Assembly (NCBI RefSeq): GCF_009733865.1
Contig: NZ_WOFB01000006.1
Coordinates: 62,001-126,000, forward strand
Length of the DNA stretch: 64,000 nucleotides
DNA from: Oceanobacillus salinisoli
Lineage (GTDB): Bacteria > Bacillota > Bacilli > Bacillales > Amphibacillaceae
Direction of reading: 5' to 3'
Positions 26,586 through 35,924 of the stretch are shown in pieces. A program made the position numbers and the translations under genes. The notes under the pieces were generated by a model. It was not told the DNA's origin and made no database searches. It worked only from the letters and a program-made list of their open reading frames with translations. Every line of letters begins with the position of its first letter. Position 1 is the stretch's first letter.

Positions 26586-27098
26586 TTGTTAATGTTGCCG
26601 GAAAAAATAGATTCACCAGGGTTTTACATGTACCAAACAACAAAGGTTAGAGTAAGTAGTTTTTTAGACGAAGGTATTGAGGTTAGTACTCGATCTTACG
26701 ACAAAAGATGGGGTTTCATTCCATATTGTTATTTAAACAGGACTAATTTGTATGTTGGTAAATCTGTTTACGTGATTTACTTAGGGCAGGATGAAAATAA
26801 TATTCTATTTGGAGAAGAAGGCACATTCCATGAAAAGCCAGCCCAAGACATACTAGAATATAATAAACTCTGGATACACGAACAAAAAATCCTAGAAAAA
26901 TATAAGAGAAAGGTTATTTCAAACTTCAATAACATATATGTGGATGCAAATGAGAGAAGCATAGAATTATTGAAAGAACTACTAATCAATTACGAACCGA
27001 TGGATGTTGCCAATGCTATATCAAAGGTAGCATGTTCATATACTGCAGATTTAGGATTCATTAATATGGTGAAAGACTCGTTAGGTTTAAAGAATTAA
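26586..27098 (+). CDS. uncharacterised protein, possible S1-like barrel
   Basis: A ~170-residue soluble protein. Residues ~15-80 form a beta-rich segment, TTKVRVSSFLDEGIEVSTRS, then RWGFIPYCYLN, VGKSVYVIYLGQDE. This resembles an S1/OB barrel by pattern only. The second half is helical (KYKRKVISNFNNIYVDANER, ELLKELLINYEPMDVANAI). I do not recognise a family. A TTG at 26586 lies nine bases from GGAAAGGA; an ATG at 26592 is the alternative. It stands alone between terminators at the edge of the decayed defence region. Confidence 0.55.
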   Translation: MLMLPEKIDSPGFYMYQTTKVRVSSFLDEGIEVSTRSYDKRWGFIPYCYLNRTNLYVGKSVYVIYLGQDENNILFGEEGTFHEKPAQDILEYNKLWIHEQKILEKYKRKVISNFNNIYVDANERSIELLKELLINYEPMDVANAISKVACSYTADLGFINMVKDSLGLKN

Positions 27099-27135
27099 TT
27101 TTTCATTTAAAACTACTTTATCAAATAGTGATCCT

Positions 27136-27169
27136 AAAACCTCCATTAACATGAATCATGGAGGTTTTA
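27136..27169 (+). terminator. intrinsic terminator
   Basis: AAAACCTCCAT-TAACATGAATC-ATGGAGGTTTTA is a strong stem 38 bp after the preceding gene. Confidence 0.75.
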
Positions 27170-27618
27170 GTTATTATACTTAAAATTAAATCAATATACT
27201 TAAATTGTAATATAAGGGAAATTATATAATTGCATTTAGCACCTAGCTGATTTACATCATGCCGCCCGTGTATTAATGGGATAAATATATAGAAATATAT
27301 TCTGAAAATCCTACAAAATCAACATTCTTCATTTTGTAATCATATTATAATTCGCTGTTTTTAAACATGAATATGAGCAAAACATGAGCATTTTTACCCT
27401 ATAATTATAATATTCTTTTTTGAGTAAAAAGACCCCTGTGATTAGAAGGTAAACATCCAATCATTGGGGTTTTTTATAGATAATAAGACACGATTTTATG
27501 TAAATGTGTACCAGTGATAATATTCTAGTTAATGAATTACAAGTTCTTTTATATTTTAATCCCCATAATTTTAATATGTTAAAATTAGGTGGTAAGATTT
27601 ACCTAAGGGGGACATAGC
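27170..27618. other. intergenic region with a second hairpin
   Basis: This stretch has no gene. A hairpin at 27426-27475 (AAAAAGACCCC ... GGGGTTTTTT with an imperfectly paired interior) looks like a terminator that has lost its gene. A GGTGG/GGGGG ribosome binding region starts the next gene. Confidence 0.5.
27426..27475 (+). terminator. orphan terminator hairpin
   Basis: AAAGACCCCTGTGATT pairs with AATCATTGGGGTTTTTT. No gene ends just before it. Confidence 0.6.
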
Positions 27619-28284
27619 ATGTTACAAGTTATTCTCATAATAATAGGGCTTATCATTATAGGATTGATAATAAAGTTTGATGACTTAATTAAACTCAACA
27701 AGGAATTGACTTTCATAGGTGATTACAACGACAAATATGTAAATTACCTAAATCAATATTTATATACTCAAAATAGAATAAGAGACGAGAAAGAGGCAGA
27801 ATTATATACGTATCTAGTAAAAAACGCTGGAAAGTGCCAACAGCTATTAGGTTTACTGGGCTATGTTGATTATAGACCACCTTTTGCTGGTTATATGATA
27901 AAAAACTATCAAGTAATAGTTAATGTCGTCCCTTCATTACGTAACCCAAAAGGATTATCTGACGAATTTCAATGGGTCAATAATCACTTGCTAATGCAAA
28001 TATCAAGACATGAAGAGGCAATAAGTGATAGAAAAAGAGAAATAGTTAATCCTTTTTCATTATTACAAGAGGGTGTAAAATTCATTGTAACATTACCTAT
28101 TACTCTCTTATATTGGACTGGAATAATTAAATACACTACAATGTCTAAGCTATCTAATAACATAGCGGTTAAATTTCTAAACTTTATCGTGATTATCGTT
28201 GGGCTTGTTGGGTCTGTTTTAACTATAGTTGCTGGTTGGGATACAGTTATAAATATATACAACGAATTAAAGCAAAGGATTTAA
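27619..28284 (+). CDS. membrane protein with N- and C-terminal helices
   Basis: A 221-residue protein with an N-terminal hydrophobic helix (residues 2-19), a central soluble region (about 25-155, with YVDYRPPFAGYMIKNYQVIV) and two C-terminal helices (about 155-170 and 183-208). The family is not recognised. The ATG follows AAGGGGGAC. The next gene is a restriction-endonuclease pseudogene 22 bp downstream, so it may once have been an accessory of a defence operon; this is only contextual. Confidence 0.55.
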   Translation: MLQVILIIIGLIIIGLIIKFDDLIKLNKELTFIGDYNDKYVNYLNQYLYTQNRIRDEKEAELYTYLVKNAGKCQQLLGLLGYVDYRPPFAGYMIKNYQVIVNVVPSLRNPKGLSDEFQWVNNHLLMQISRHEEAISDRKREIVNPFSLLQEGVKFIVTLPITLLYWTGIIKYTTMSKLSNNIAVKFLNFIVIIVGLVGSVLTIVAGWDTVINIYNELKQRI

Positions 28285-28306
28285 TAATTAGTATGGAGGG
28301 CTATAC

Positions 28307-29124
28307 ATGTTTGCAGTAGAAACCGACCGATATAAATTGGTATAAAGTAATAATTAAGTAAAACCTCTTTAAATAGCTATGATGAAATAAACTTTTGGCC
28401 ACCTACCCCTTGGAAGTAAAAAGACTCAAAGAGGGCGAAAAGCTGTTATTTATGCTTCACCTTATAGAAAAGTCTGTGGTTTTGGTAGCTTTAAATATTA
28501 TGAAAACCTTCCTATAAATGAGGCGTGGGAAAAGTTTGGAGAGTTAAATGAGCTAAATAAACTATCGGACTTGGAAGCACGTTATAATACGTATGCTAAA
28601 AAACACTCGGTAAATGGTGGTGATGAAAATGATACAAGTATTATTGGTTGTATAGTTTTAAATGAAGTTAAATTCTTTAAAGAACATGAATTTCTTTCAA
28701 CAGAACAGCTAGGTATATCATTCCCTCCACAGGTCGTTAAATTAAAGTACTTTGACCATGACATTCCAGCTTTAATTAAGAATTTAGATCAAATCGTTCT
28801 CCCAGGTGAAGAGACTTCAAATAATAAAGTCCTCATAGAGGGTGGTAAGAAACGAATATTAGTCAACGCTTATGAACGTAACCCCATTGCTAGAAACAAA
28901 TGTATTGAACCTATGGGTTTAGTTGTGTTGTATGTGATTTTAACTTTGAGGAACATTACGGAGATATAGGGAAAGACTTTATCCCTGTTCAATCAAATAG
29001 GTGAGGAATAAGAAGTCAACCCTATAACAGATTTACATCCTGTATGTCCTAATTGCCGTGCTATGTTACATAAAAAAACCGCTTACTCAATTGATGAATT
29101 AAAGGAGATTTTATATGGAAATTG
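28307..29124 (+). pseudogene. EVE-like/PUA plus HNH restriction endonuclease, decayed
   Basis: An ATG with GGAGGG starts a gene broken by several stops and frameshifts. The pieces in order are EINFWPPTPWK, RKVCGFGSFKYYENLPINEAWEKFGE and SIIGCIVLNEVKFF (an EVE/PUA-like reader domain). After them come GGKKRILVNAYERNPIARNKCIE, then YGFSCVVCDFNFEEHYGDIGKDFI, ITDLHPVCPNCRAMLH and YSIDELKEIL (HNH domain with its CxxC pairs). The HNH core should read HVHH but reads PVQS here. The architecture is that of modification-dependent restriction enzymes. Confidence 0.78.
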
Positions 29125-29966
29125 AGTTAACTGAAATAGAAAAAGAGTTTAATAATTACGTGCAAGGGCTAGAAAATAAATTTGATGATTTATTATCAAA
29201 AAAAGCAGAGGAATATGATCAACCTTTATATTTACTAAAAGCATATTATATGTATATGTGCTTTATTGCAGATAAACCCTATTTAAACAAAAGGCACGAT
29301 ACTGACAAAATACTTTTTGCTAAAACGTCCACTGACATTTTTGGTATATATAATTGCTTGAAAAGTGGTTGTATTTATCAAGCACTTGTAATATTTAGAG
29401 GGCTTTTAGAAACTAATGTGACCACTCAGTTTATATATCAAGATTACGATTATAGAACACAGCTTTATTACGACCATAAATATATGGAAAAATACCAACA
29501 ATATAAGAAAAAGCCCGAAACAGTAAGAAAAAGCGAAATTAAAATGATAAAGAAAAAATACCATGAAATAGTACATAAATATCAATACAATAGACAATGG
29601 TACACGAAATTATTAAGAGACATTATAAATAAGGATAATGAGTTAAAAAGAAAATACCGTAATCCTTCTATAAGGGCTATGGCAGATGCCGGGGGTATGC
29701 TTGATGCGTATGACAGTATGTATTCAATGATGTCTAAAGCTACTCATGGTTCATCAGTATTAGAACACATTTTTATTCAAGATAGTCGATTAACAACATC
29801 ACCGAATTATAGTGACAGATGGTTTAACAGTACTATAGGGCTGTCTGTTCAAAATGCACATAACATTTTAAAAACAATTTTAGAACATGATAATGCAATA
29901 GAAAAAAAATATGTTGATTTCTCTAATGAATTGCTTTATTATGCCATATTCCAAGGGCGAGATTAG
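29115..29966 (+). CDS. DUF5677 family protein
   Basis: A 283-residue all-helical cytosolic protein with the DUF5677 features: CLKSGCIYQALVIFRGLLETN in the centre and YSMMSKATHGSSVLEH near the end. The His of 'S..tHGs' is conserved. The family is related to HEPN-like or Abi-type proteins found around defence genes, but no activity is proven. The ATG (RBS AAGGAG) overlaps the end of the HNH pseudogene, suggesting they were one operon. Confidence 0.75.
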   Translation: MEIELTEIEKEFNNYVQGLENKFDDLLSKKAEEYDQPLYLLKAYYMYMCFIADKPYLNKRHDTDKILFAKTSTDIFGIYNCLKSGCIYQALVIFRGLLETNVTTQFIYQDYDYRTQLYYDHKYMEKYQQYKKKPETVRKSEIKMIKKKYHEIVHKYQYNRQWYTKLLRDIINKDNELKRKYRNPSIRAMADAGGMLDAYDSMYSMMSKATHGSSVLEHIFIQDSRLTTSPNYSDRWFNSTIGLSVQNAHNILKTILEHDNAIEKKYVDFSNELLYYAIFQGRD

Positions 29967-29996
29967 ATAACTTAATGTTTCATAGGAGGGTTAAAG

Positions 29997-30992
29997 GTGT
30001 CTGAAAATATAAGTAATCGTGCTAAAACAATTTTAAACAAAGAGGAAGGTTATGACGTTGATTACAAAAGAGATTTGAAAGGGTTAAGTGTAGATGATTT
30101 AGTAGCTTTTGCTAATTCCTCTACTGGGGGTGCAATTCTCATAGGTGTAGACGAAGATAAAGATGATAAAGGTAGGCAAGTTGGGAAAGTAGTTGGTTGT
30201 AAAATTGGAGACAATGAGAAATTGGCAATAGTACAAAAAGCAAATAATTGTAGACCACCAGTTGATGTAGAAATATTTTTAGAGAATGAGGCTGAAACAC
30301 CATTCTATAGAATTGAAATACCTACTGGAGAATTCAAGCCATATTCAACACATAAGGGGACATACGTAATACGTGGAGACGCTAGTAACCTCCCTCTTTC
30401 AAGAGACAAACTATTACATATGTTCTTAAACGAACAAGGGGAAACGTTTATAAATAGATTTAAACAAGCTACTGAGGATTTAGAGGAAAGCATAGATGAC
30501 ACTAATAGAAAGTTAGATATGTTTGACCAAACAATAGATAACTTACAATGGGAATTAAGTAGTGATATAGAAAATATTACTGATAACTTGGATAACTTAA
30601 CAGATAATGTTGAACAGGAATTTTCAAGTATTGTAGAAAGTGTAAGAAATACGGAGAGTTTAGCTGATGAAAGTCTTAATTACACAATGGAAACTGTAGG
30701 TGAAATAATAGATAAAATAAAGGATTTAGACTTAGACATTAATGAAACTAAATTAGTTACAAATTCGATCTTGGAACACTTGGGAATAGAACATCCTTAT
30801 ACCACTAATTATAAAAGCCAAATCTCAGGTTTAGTTAAGGTTGCTTTTAGTAGTTGGAAAGATATTATTATAAGAGATAACCCTAGTGCTAATAAAGAAC
30901 AAATAATAAGTGAATATAAAAAGAAAAAAATAGAGATGTTTACAGAGTTTTACGAAAAGAATGCTTATTTAAGTGAACAAATGATTTTTTGA
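29997..30992 (+). CDS. AlbA_2 (Schlafen-type) domain protein, frameshifted 3' end
   Basis: Residues 12-140 are an AlbA_2/Schlafen DNA-binding-type domain: EGYDVDYKRDLKGLSVDDLVAFANSS, GGAILIGVDE, YRIEIPTGEFKPYS, GTYVIRGDAS. Residues ~145-235 are a coiled-coil region rich in DNLDNLTDN-like heptads, followed by a helical tail. The GTG start follows AGGAGGG. It stops in ATGATTTTTTGA. Deleting one T would extend the frame with DTVNSAIEDIDFSDLDEL to about 31060, where the IS256 element begins. So the gene is frameshifted and interrupted, or assembled with a homopolymer error. Confidence 0.75.
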   Translation: MSENISNRAKTILNKEEGYDVDYKRDLKGLSVDDLVAFANSSTGGAILIGVDEDKDDKGRQVGKVVGCKIGDNEKLAIVQKANNCRPPVDVEIFLENEAETPFYRIEIPTGEFKPYSTHKGTYVIRGDASNLPLSRDKLLHMFLNEQGETFINRFKQATEDLEESIDDTNRKLDMFDQTIDNLQWELSSDIENITDNLDNLTDNVEQEFSSIVESVRNTESLADESLNYTMETVGEIIDKIKDLDLDINETKLVTNSILEHLGIEHPYTTNYKSQISGLVKVAFSSWKDIIIRDNPSANKEQIISEYKKKKIEMFTEFYEKNAYLSEQMIF

Positions 30993-31060
30993 TACTGTAA
31001 ACTCAGCTATTGAGGATATAGATTTTTCCGATTTAGACGAGTTAGACAATGATAGTGAAT

Positions 31061-32389
31061 GGGTTTGTCAAATAAAGTGTGTAAGTTAAAAAACTTACTC
31101 TAAGTATTTTAAAACCCTATCTTTTAGATTCTCATGGAGAAGAAGTTGGTTCATAACCATTGACCAGTTTTGGATGTGGCCACCTCTCCACTTTGTTTCG
31201 AGTTCTCTCACACGTAAAAATAATACTTTCAAAAGAGCGTTCTCGTTGGGGAATGCTCCTTTTTTAGTTACCTTTCTAAAGCTGGAGTGGATGCTCTCAA
31301 CCGCATTTGTGGTGTACATAACTTTACGGATAGCACTTCCGTAATCATAGAGTTGCTCGACATGACTAAAATTCCTCGTCCATACATCAATGGCTCCTGG
31401 ATAGGCTGCCCATTGTTGCTGGAACGATTCAAATGCGCTCTGACAAGCTTTCAGACTCGGTGCCCCATATACTTTCTTTAAGGCTTTGGTGAAGGCTTTA
31501 TAATCCTTACTTGGGACGTATTTGATGGAGTTACGGATTAAATGAACGATACATCTTTGGACGATGACGTCAGGAAAAATAGCACGTGCTCCTTCCTCCA
31601 AACCACTCACACCATCCATCGATATAAAGAAAATATCTTCCACACCTCTGGCCTTGATTTCATCAAAAATCTGCATCCACTTGTGCTTACTTTCCGTTTC
31701 ATTTAACCATAAACCGAGGATTTCTTTATTGCCTTCTATGGTGTATCCCAAGATTGTATAGACGGCATATTTCTTTGTTTCATATTGGTTGCGAATGGTG
31801 GTATACATACAGTCCACAAATACAAATGCGTAACAGTTACTTAATGGACGAGACTGCCATTCTTCTAGCTCAGGAAGGACTTGGTCGGTAATATCTGAAA
31901 CCATTTCATGGGAAACTGAAAAGCCATAAATGTCCTCAATTGTAGAAGAAATATCCCGTTGAGACATCCCGCGTGCATACATGGAGATCACTTTATTCTC
32001 AATCGCAGAGACATCCTTTTTCCTTTTTGGTATCAGTTCAGGATTATAGGAACCGTCGCGATCCCGTGGAACCTTGATATCCACTTCGCCCGAACTCGTT
32101 TTGATGGTTTTCTTCCCATAACCATTCCGTCTGTTTTTTGTCTCTTTTTCCTCTTTATCGTTCGATTCATAGCCCAAATGATGATTCATTTCACCCTTCA
32201 ACATGGATTCAAACATCGGGCCAAATATATCTTTTAGTGCGTTCTGCATGTCTTCTACAGTCTCTGGTTGGTAGTTTTCTAGTATTTGGTTCGCTAATTC
32301 AGCTGATTTTTGATCTCGCTTTGTTTTAGCCAATAGAACAACCTCCCAATCGTTATATTTTTATTCTAACAATAAAAAAACTAAACTGC
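31061..32389. mobile_element. IS256-family insertion sequence, right end not recognisable
   Basis: A single transposase gene is flanked on the left by GGGTTTGTCAAATAAAGTGT, the likely left end. On the right, HsdR coding sequence resumes at about 32390. No matching inverted repeat or target duplication is visible there, so the right end is probably deleted. The element separates the AlbA_2 gene from the hsdR remnant. Confidence 0.7.
31095..32333 (-). CDS. IS256-family transposase
   Basis: A 412-residue Mutator-type transposase. The DDE residues are visible in FVFVDCMYTTIR (Asp), IFFISMDGVSGLEEG (Asp) and YTTNAVESIHSSFRK (Glu). The conserved C/H pattern is VQRCIVHLIRNS. N-terminal features are GEMNHHLGYE and RRNGYGKKTIKTSSGEVDIKVPRDRDG. 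The length is normal for the family, so the enzyme may be active. The start follows GGGAGGTTG. Confidence 0.93.
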   Translation of the reverse strand: MAKTKRDQKSAELANQILENYQPETVEDMQNALKDIFGPMFESMLKGEMNHHLGYESNDKEEKETKNRRNGYGKKTIKTSSGEVDIKVPRDRDGSYNPELIPKRKKDVSAIENKVISMYARGMSQRDISSTIEDIYGFSVSHEMVSDITDQVLPELEEWQSRPLSNCYAFVFVDCMYTTIRNQYETKKYAVYTILGYTIEGNKEILGLWLNETESKHKWMQIFDEIKARGVEDIFFISMDGVSGLEEGARAIFPDVIVQRCIVHLIRNSIKYVPSKDYKAFTKALKKVYGAPSLKACQSAFESFQQQWAAYPGAIDVWTRNFSHVEQLYDYGSAIRKVMYTTNAVESIHSSFRKVTKKGAFPNENALLKVLFLRVRELETKWRGGHIQNWSMVMNQLLLHENLKDRVLKYLE

Positions 32390-33618
32390 GAAAGAATTCT
32401 TTCATACTTTCCATTCCTTCAGCACTTAATGCCCGATGACATTCATCCACGATAAAAACGATGTGTTGTCCTAGTAATTTCTTAAAGCGTTGCATACCTT
32501 TTTTCTCTTCGACCTTTTGTGCATGACGTAAAGCTGATTCTAGCTTTTGACGAGTGGTGATAATTACTGTATTTGAATTAGCGTCAGATAGTAACGTACT
32601 ACTTAGTTCTTTCGCACTGCCAGTTCCGACAATCAAGCTGTTAGAACTCGCATTACCAGAAGAAATGCCAGTATTAAATTCAGAAGCAAATTTAGTGAAT
32701 TCAGAAGTCGTTTGGTTATCCAAGTCTTTACGATCAATCAGCATAATGGTACGGTCTACACCGGCTTTACGAGCTAATAACTTGGTAGAAACAAAACTTG
32801 TTAATGTTTTTCCTGAACCAGTCGCATGCCAAACAAATCCAGATTTATGTTTCATTGCAGATTTAAATAAAGCTTCTATTGCATGAACTTGGTATGGGTG
32901 TAAAACCATAAGAGTCTTGTTGTCTTGATCCTCACTAACAATCGTATAATGGGCAATTAATCGATGTGCATCTGGAATATTTAAAACCTGTTTCACAAAT
33001 TCATAGAGATTTTCTACTCTTTGATTATCCGTCGTTCGCCAACTAAATAGAAATTTTCTATGCATATCTTTTGGCATCGCATTCGCAAAATAGCGCGTCG
33101 TTTGTTCATTGGAAACAACAAATAATTGTAGTGTGGAAAAAATATTCCCTCGAAACATACCTTCCTCTGCATATTTCTTAATTTGATTAAACGCTTGGAA
33201 CACACCATCTTTTGCACTAGCCTGTTTTAACTCTATTTGAACAATTGGTAACCCATTGATTAATAGTGTTACGTCAAATCGACGATCCCAATAATCATCG
33301 TTTGCCTTTTGTTTCGCAATCTGATGAACGACTTCGTATGTAGAGATTCCTCCGCCTATGTCATGATTCTAATACAGTACCAACGACATCGGACCTAAAG
33401 AAACATTTTCCCGTTCAATCGTAATACGAGCAATTCCATTCTCCCCTTTGAGCCATCTTGCAGCATCAAAAGGGGTTTTTGTTTTTAATAAGAGTTCTGT
33501 TTTAATCGTGTCAAATTCTTTATCCGTAATCGGATTTTCCCCAATTTCGGATAAGTTGTTTTGTGTGATTTTTTTACGCAAGTTATTCCATAGGTCATCT
33601 TCAGATTTTAAATCGGGG
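32390..33618 (-). pseudogene. type I restriction enzyme R subunit (HsdR), central fragment
   Basis: A single frame encodes about 400 residues of HsdR. It has the N-terminal nuclease part with DVTLLINGLPIVQIELKQA (the ELK catalytic triplet), the helicase Walker A FVWHATGSGKTLTSF, LIDRKDLDNQT, and Walker B IVFIVDECHRALSAEGM. An in-frame TAG near 33369 interrupts it. The 5' end is lost at about 33618, and the 3' end is replaced after MKEFF by IS sequence. No HsdM or HsdS remains. Confidence 0.88.
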
Positions 33619-33621
33619 CGG

Positions 33622-33644
33622 GCGACTCCAAAAAAGAAGTCGCT
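33622..33644. terminator. stem-loop at the hsdR breakpoint
   Basis: GCGACTCC-AAAAAAG-AAGTCGC forms a short stable hairpin exactly where HsdR homology ends. Confidence 0.4.
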
Positions 33645-33692
33645 CCATTCATTTCAACACTATCTTGTATTACTCCCGAATTCTACTGATAC

Positions 33693-33716
33693 ACTTATGA
33701 CACTAAGTTATGACAT
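33693..33716. repeat. tandem 12-mers ACTTATGACACT / AAGTTATGACAT
   Basis: Two adjacent near-identical 12-mers occur here. A further copy (GAGTTATGACACT) is at 33767-33779, and another (AAGTTATGACACT) at 40771-40783 beside a cassette repeat. Confidence 0.55.
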
Positions 33717-33791
33717 CTATTGACCACTCTAGAAACCACTATTTTAAAAACAGCGTCAATACCTCTGAGTTATGACACTTTCACTTTAACA

Positions 33792-33858
33792 AAAAAGCCG
33801 ATATTTTGAGAACGGCTTTTAATTCCTTATTAAACTAAAGCACCAATTAGTTGAATAA
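33792..33858 (-). repeat. cassette-boundary element 1 (hairpin plus B)
   Basis: The hairpin AAAAGCCG...CGGCTTTT is followed by TTATTAAACTAAAG and the B core GCACCAATTAGTTGAATAA (33840-33858). The VanZ gene's stop codon lies inside B. The A part is missing at the hsdR junction. Confidence 0.65.
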
Positions 33859-34314
33859 CCTTTTTTTAAATGAAACTAAAATCATATAGCCTAAAAATCC
33901 ACCCAATGTATTTAATATAATATCATCTACATTAAATACCCCTAATTGAGTAGCGTATTGCATTATTTCAATAGTGCAACTTAATAGCAATATTATAACA
34001 ATCGTTGAAAATAACCTCATTAGCTTAGCAGATAAGATTGGAAGGAAAATTCCCATTGGGATAAATAATAAAATATTACCAAAAATATTATTAAACCAAG
34101 TATTAAAATTATAGCTATGGAAATTAACTAGATATGTACTAATCGTAGTAAAAGGTACGATATTATGGGAAATTCCTTTGTACGTATTTCCTATATGTCT
34201 ACTTAGTATAAAAGTAGTATTATCACTTACAAAGTTTGCAAATAACACAATAGAGATGTACACCAAAAATAAAAAGATAACAAACCATCTTAATTTTAAA
34301 TTTCCAACTAACAT
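33847..34314 (-). CDS. VanZ-family membrane protein
   Basis: A 155-residue VanZ-like protein with four membrane helices. The signature runs NIFGNILLFIPMGIFLPIL, then IVIILLLSCTIEIMQYATQ, then FNVDDIILNTLGGFLGYMI; the Asp-Asp and Asn of DDIILNTLGG are the hallmark. VanZ proteins lower teicoplanin susceptibility in some hosts; others have unknown envelope roles. The last residues RLFN and the TAA stop are encoded by the cassette-boundary repeat. The ribosome binding site is GAGGGGGGCT. Confidence 0.88.
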   Translation of the reverse strand: MLVGNLKLRWFVIFLFLVYISIVLFANFVSDNTTFILSRHIGNTYKGISHNIVPFTTISTYLVNFHSYNFNTWFNNIFGNILLFIPMGIFLPILSAKLMRLFSTIVIILLLSCTIEIMQYATQLGVFNVDDIILNTLGGFLGYMILVSFKKRLFN

Positions 34315-34865
34315 CTTAGCCCCCCCTCAATAAAAGAGGATATGTCCAAGCAATGTTAATTATTACTGCATTATCCAGATGGTTAGGCATAATAAAAAGG
34401 AATTTCCAGTTTTTTCAGAAACGAGCCAGTTGGCAAAATATCGTTACCAATTAAATACCACCATTACTAACCTGTGTAACTTCTTTATAATCGAACACCG
34501 TTAAATTAAAAGTAATGCCCTGAATATTGGTAACGATAAAATGTCAAACTTAAAAGTTAAGTTAATTAAATGTTCCAAGTAATAATAAGCCAACAATAAT
34601 GTTGGCTTTTGACATCCTTACTACCTAAAAATAACTATTAAAATTCCCTTTAATTATCTACTGTTTTAATAAAATAGGAATTGCTCCAAGTAGAACTGAA
34701 TGGGTAGAAATTTGAATGGACTGAAGTTGCAGATATTTATGATAGGAAATTATTGATCCCCCATTTTATAAATTATCGAGATGGGAAAATGAATTTTGAT
34801 ATTGAGAAATAATTAGAGAAAGACGGTATTTAATATATTAATGTTATGGTGATTACACAATACTT
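34315..34865. other. gene-poor segment with hairpin and a coding remnant
   Basis: It contains the hairpin AAGCCAACA...TGTTGGCTTTT (34587-34610). On the plus strand at 34721-34812 a short frame reads FEWTEVADIYDRKLLIPHFI and ends at a stop. It looks like the C-terminal piece of a lipoprotein-type protein without a start. Nothing else is recognisable. Confidence 0.45.
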
Positions 34866-35132
34866 TCATATAACAAGAACAAAATTAGCGTTTGATAAAC
34901 TTAGTTTTGAAAATGTATATTTCAGCACATCGTTATCGTCAGTTTTAGCATCATAATCATAAAGGTGTAATTGTTCAAACGCTTTTTCATAATCTTCATC
35001 TATAATTGCTTGATAATAATCCTTAATAATACCTTCTGCTTCCTGTTCTTTAATTTGTTTTTCAATGTAACTACATCCTGTTAACATAATGCTCAATGTA
35101 AAGGTTAACATAATTAGAATTGATTTCTTCAC
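34866..35132 (-). CDS. small lipoprotein, probably truncated
   Basis: An 88-residue lipoprotein. The signal peptide KKSILIMLTFTLSIMLTGCSYIEK has the lipobox LTGC. The mature part EGIIKDYYQAIIDEDYEKAFEQLHLYD resembles the start of NTF2-like/DUF4878-type lipoproteins, which are usually longer, so the 3' end may be lost. The GTG start overlaps the stop of the upstream gene (TTGTGA) after a GGGGG site, so the two are translationally coupled. Confidence 0.6.
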   Translation of the reverse strand: MKKSILIMLTFTLSIMLTGCSYIEKQIKEQEAEGIIKDYYQAIIDEDYEKAFEQLHLYDYDAKTDDNDVLKYTFSKLSLSNANFVLVI

Positions 35133-35800
35133 AATTGTCCCCCTATATCCATTGATTCTTGCCATAAAATTGAACCGTTTTCATCAAGAGCTTCGATTCT
35201 CAATTTTTCAGGTCTATCGTTTTCAAATATACTGTACCATCCATAAATATCATCTTCTACTTTAAAAATGTTGGCTTTATGAACCTTCGCATTTTGTAAT
35301 ACTTGTACATTTTTAATCTCTTTATCCGTTATAATACCACCAAAATAGTTGTATTCGTTATAACCTTTATAATCCATATTAATTCCATTGGCTGGGTCTA
35401 AAGAAGGTATGGTTAGGGTAACTTCAAAATTGGGATTCACGGATGCAACAAGTAGGTAATTTTTTATCTGATTATCCACCTCACTCCCGTAAAGGATAAC
35501 GTACTTTGTATCTTCAATTTTTTTATATAGAATTTCTGTTCCTGAAAAGGGTAGATAATCATTCGCTAACTCCGATTCATATATAAATTTCTCAACATGA
35601 AATAAAGATTCCTTTAAATGTTCAATTTCCATTTTTAGCTTTTCGTTTTCACTTTCTAATTCATAGTTATCTAAGTTAGTTTCATTATTATTCGTTTTGT
35701 CTGGTGAAACATTATTTTCATTAGGTTCTTTGAAATAAGTAGCCGCAACAAAGAAAACAACAATGATAATAACCAAAATCACCTTTTTATTACCTTTCAC
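35129..35800 (-). CDS. membrane-anchored extracytoplasmic protein
   Basis: A 223-residue protein with a single N-terminal anchor (KKVILVIIIVVFFVAATYF). An Asn-rich linker follows, then a coiled coil (LESENEKLKMEIEHLKESLFHV), then a beta-rich domain with LYGSEVDNQIKNYLLVASV and YGWYSIFEND. No known family is recognised. It would face the outside of the cell. The GTG start has GAGGTGG. It forms a two-gene cassette with the overlapping lipoprotein, bounded on its right by cassette element 2. Confidence 0.55.
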   Translation of the reverse strand: MKGNKKVILVIIIVVFFVAATYFKEPNENNVSPDKTNNNETNLDNYELESENEKLKMEIEHLKESLFHVEKFIYESELANDYLPFSGTEILYKKIEDTKYVILYGSEVDNQIKNYLLVASVNPNFEVTLTIPSLDPANGINMDYKGYNEYNYFGGIITDKEIKNVQVLQNAKVHKANIFKVEDDIYGWYSIFENDRPEKLRIEALDENGSILWQESMDIGGQL

Positions 35801-35838
35801 TTTTCCACCTCATTTCCTATTGCATTTCTTCTTCCACT

Positions 35839-35924
35839 ATTCTGCCCCTTTTCTACAATAAAGGAAAAGAGCTGCGTTTGAACGGCAATTTCTTGTTAAA
35901 TTTGCCCCGTTAATTGAATAATAA
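35839..35924 (-). repeat. cassette-boundary element 2
   Basis: A core TTCTGCCCCTTTTCTACAAT (35840-35859), an imperfect inverted segment (GAGCTGCGTTTGAACGGCAA), then B core TTTGCCCCGTTAATTGAATA (35901-35920). The next gene's stop codon (35910-35912) lies inside B. Confidence 0.7.
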
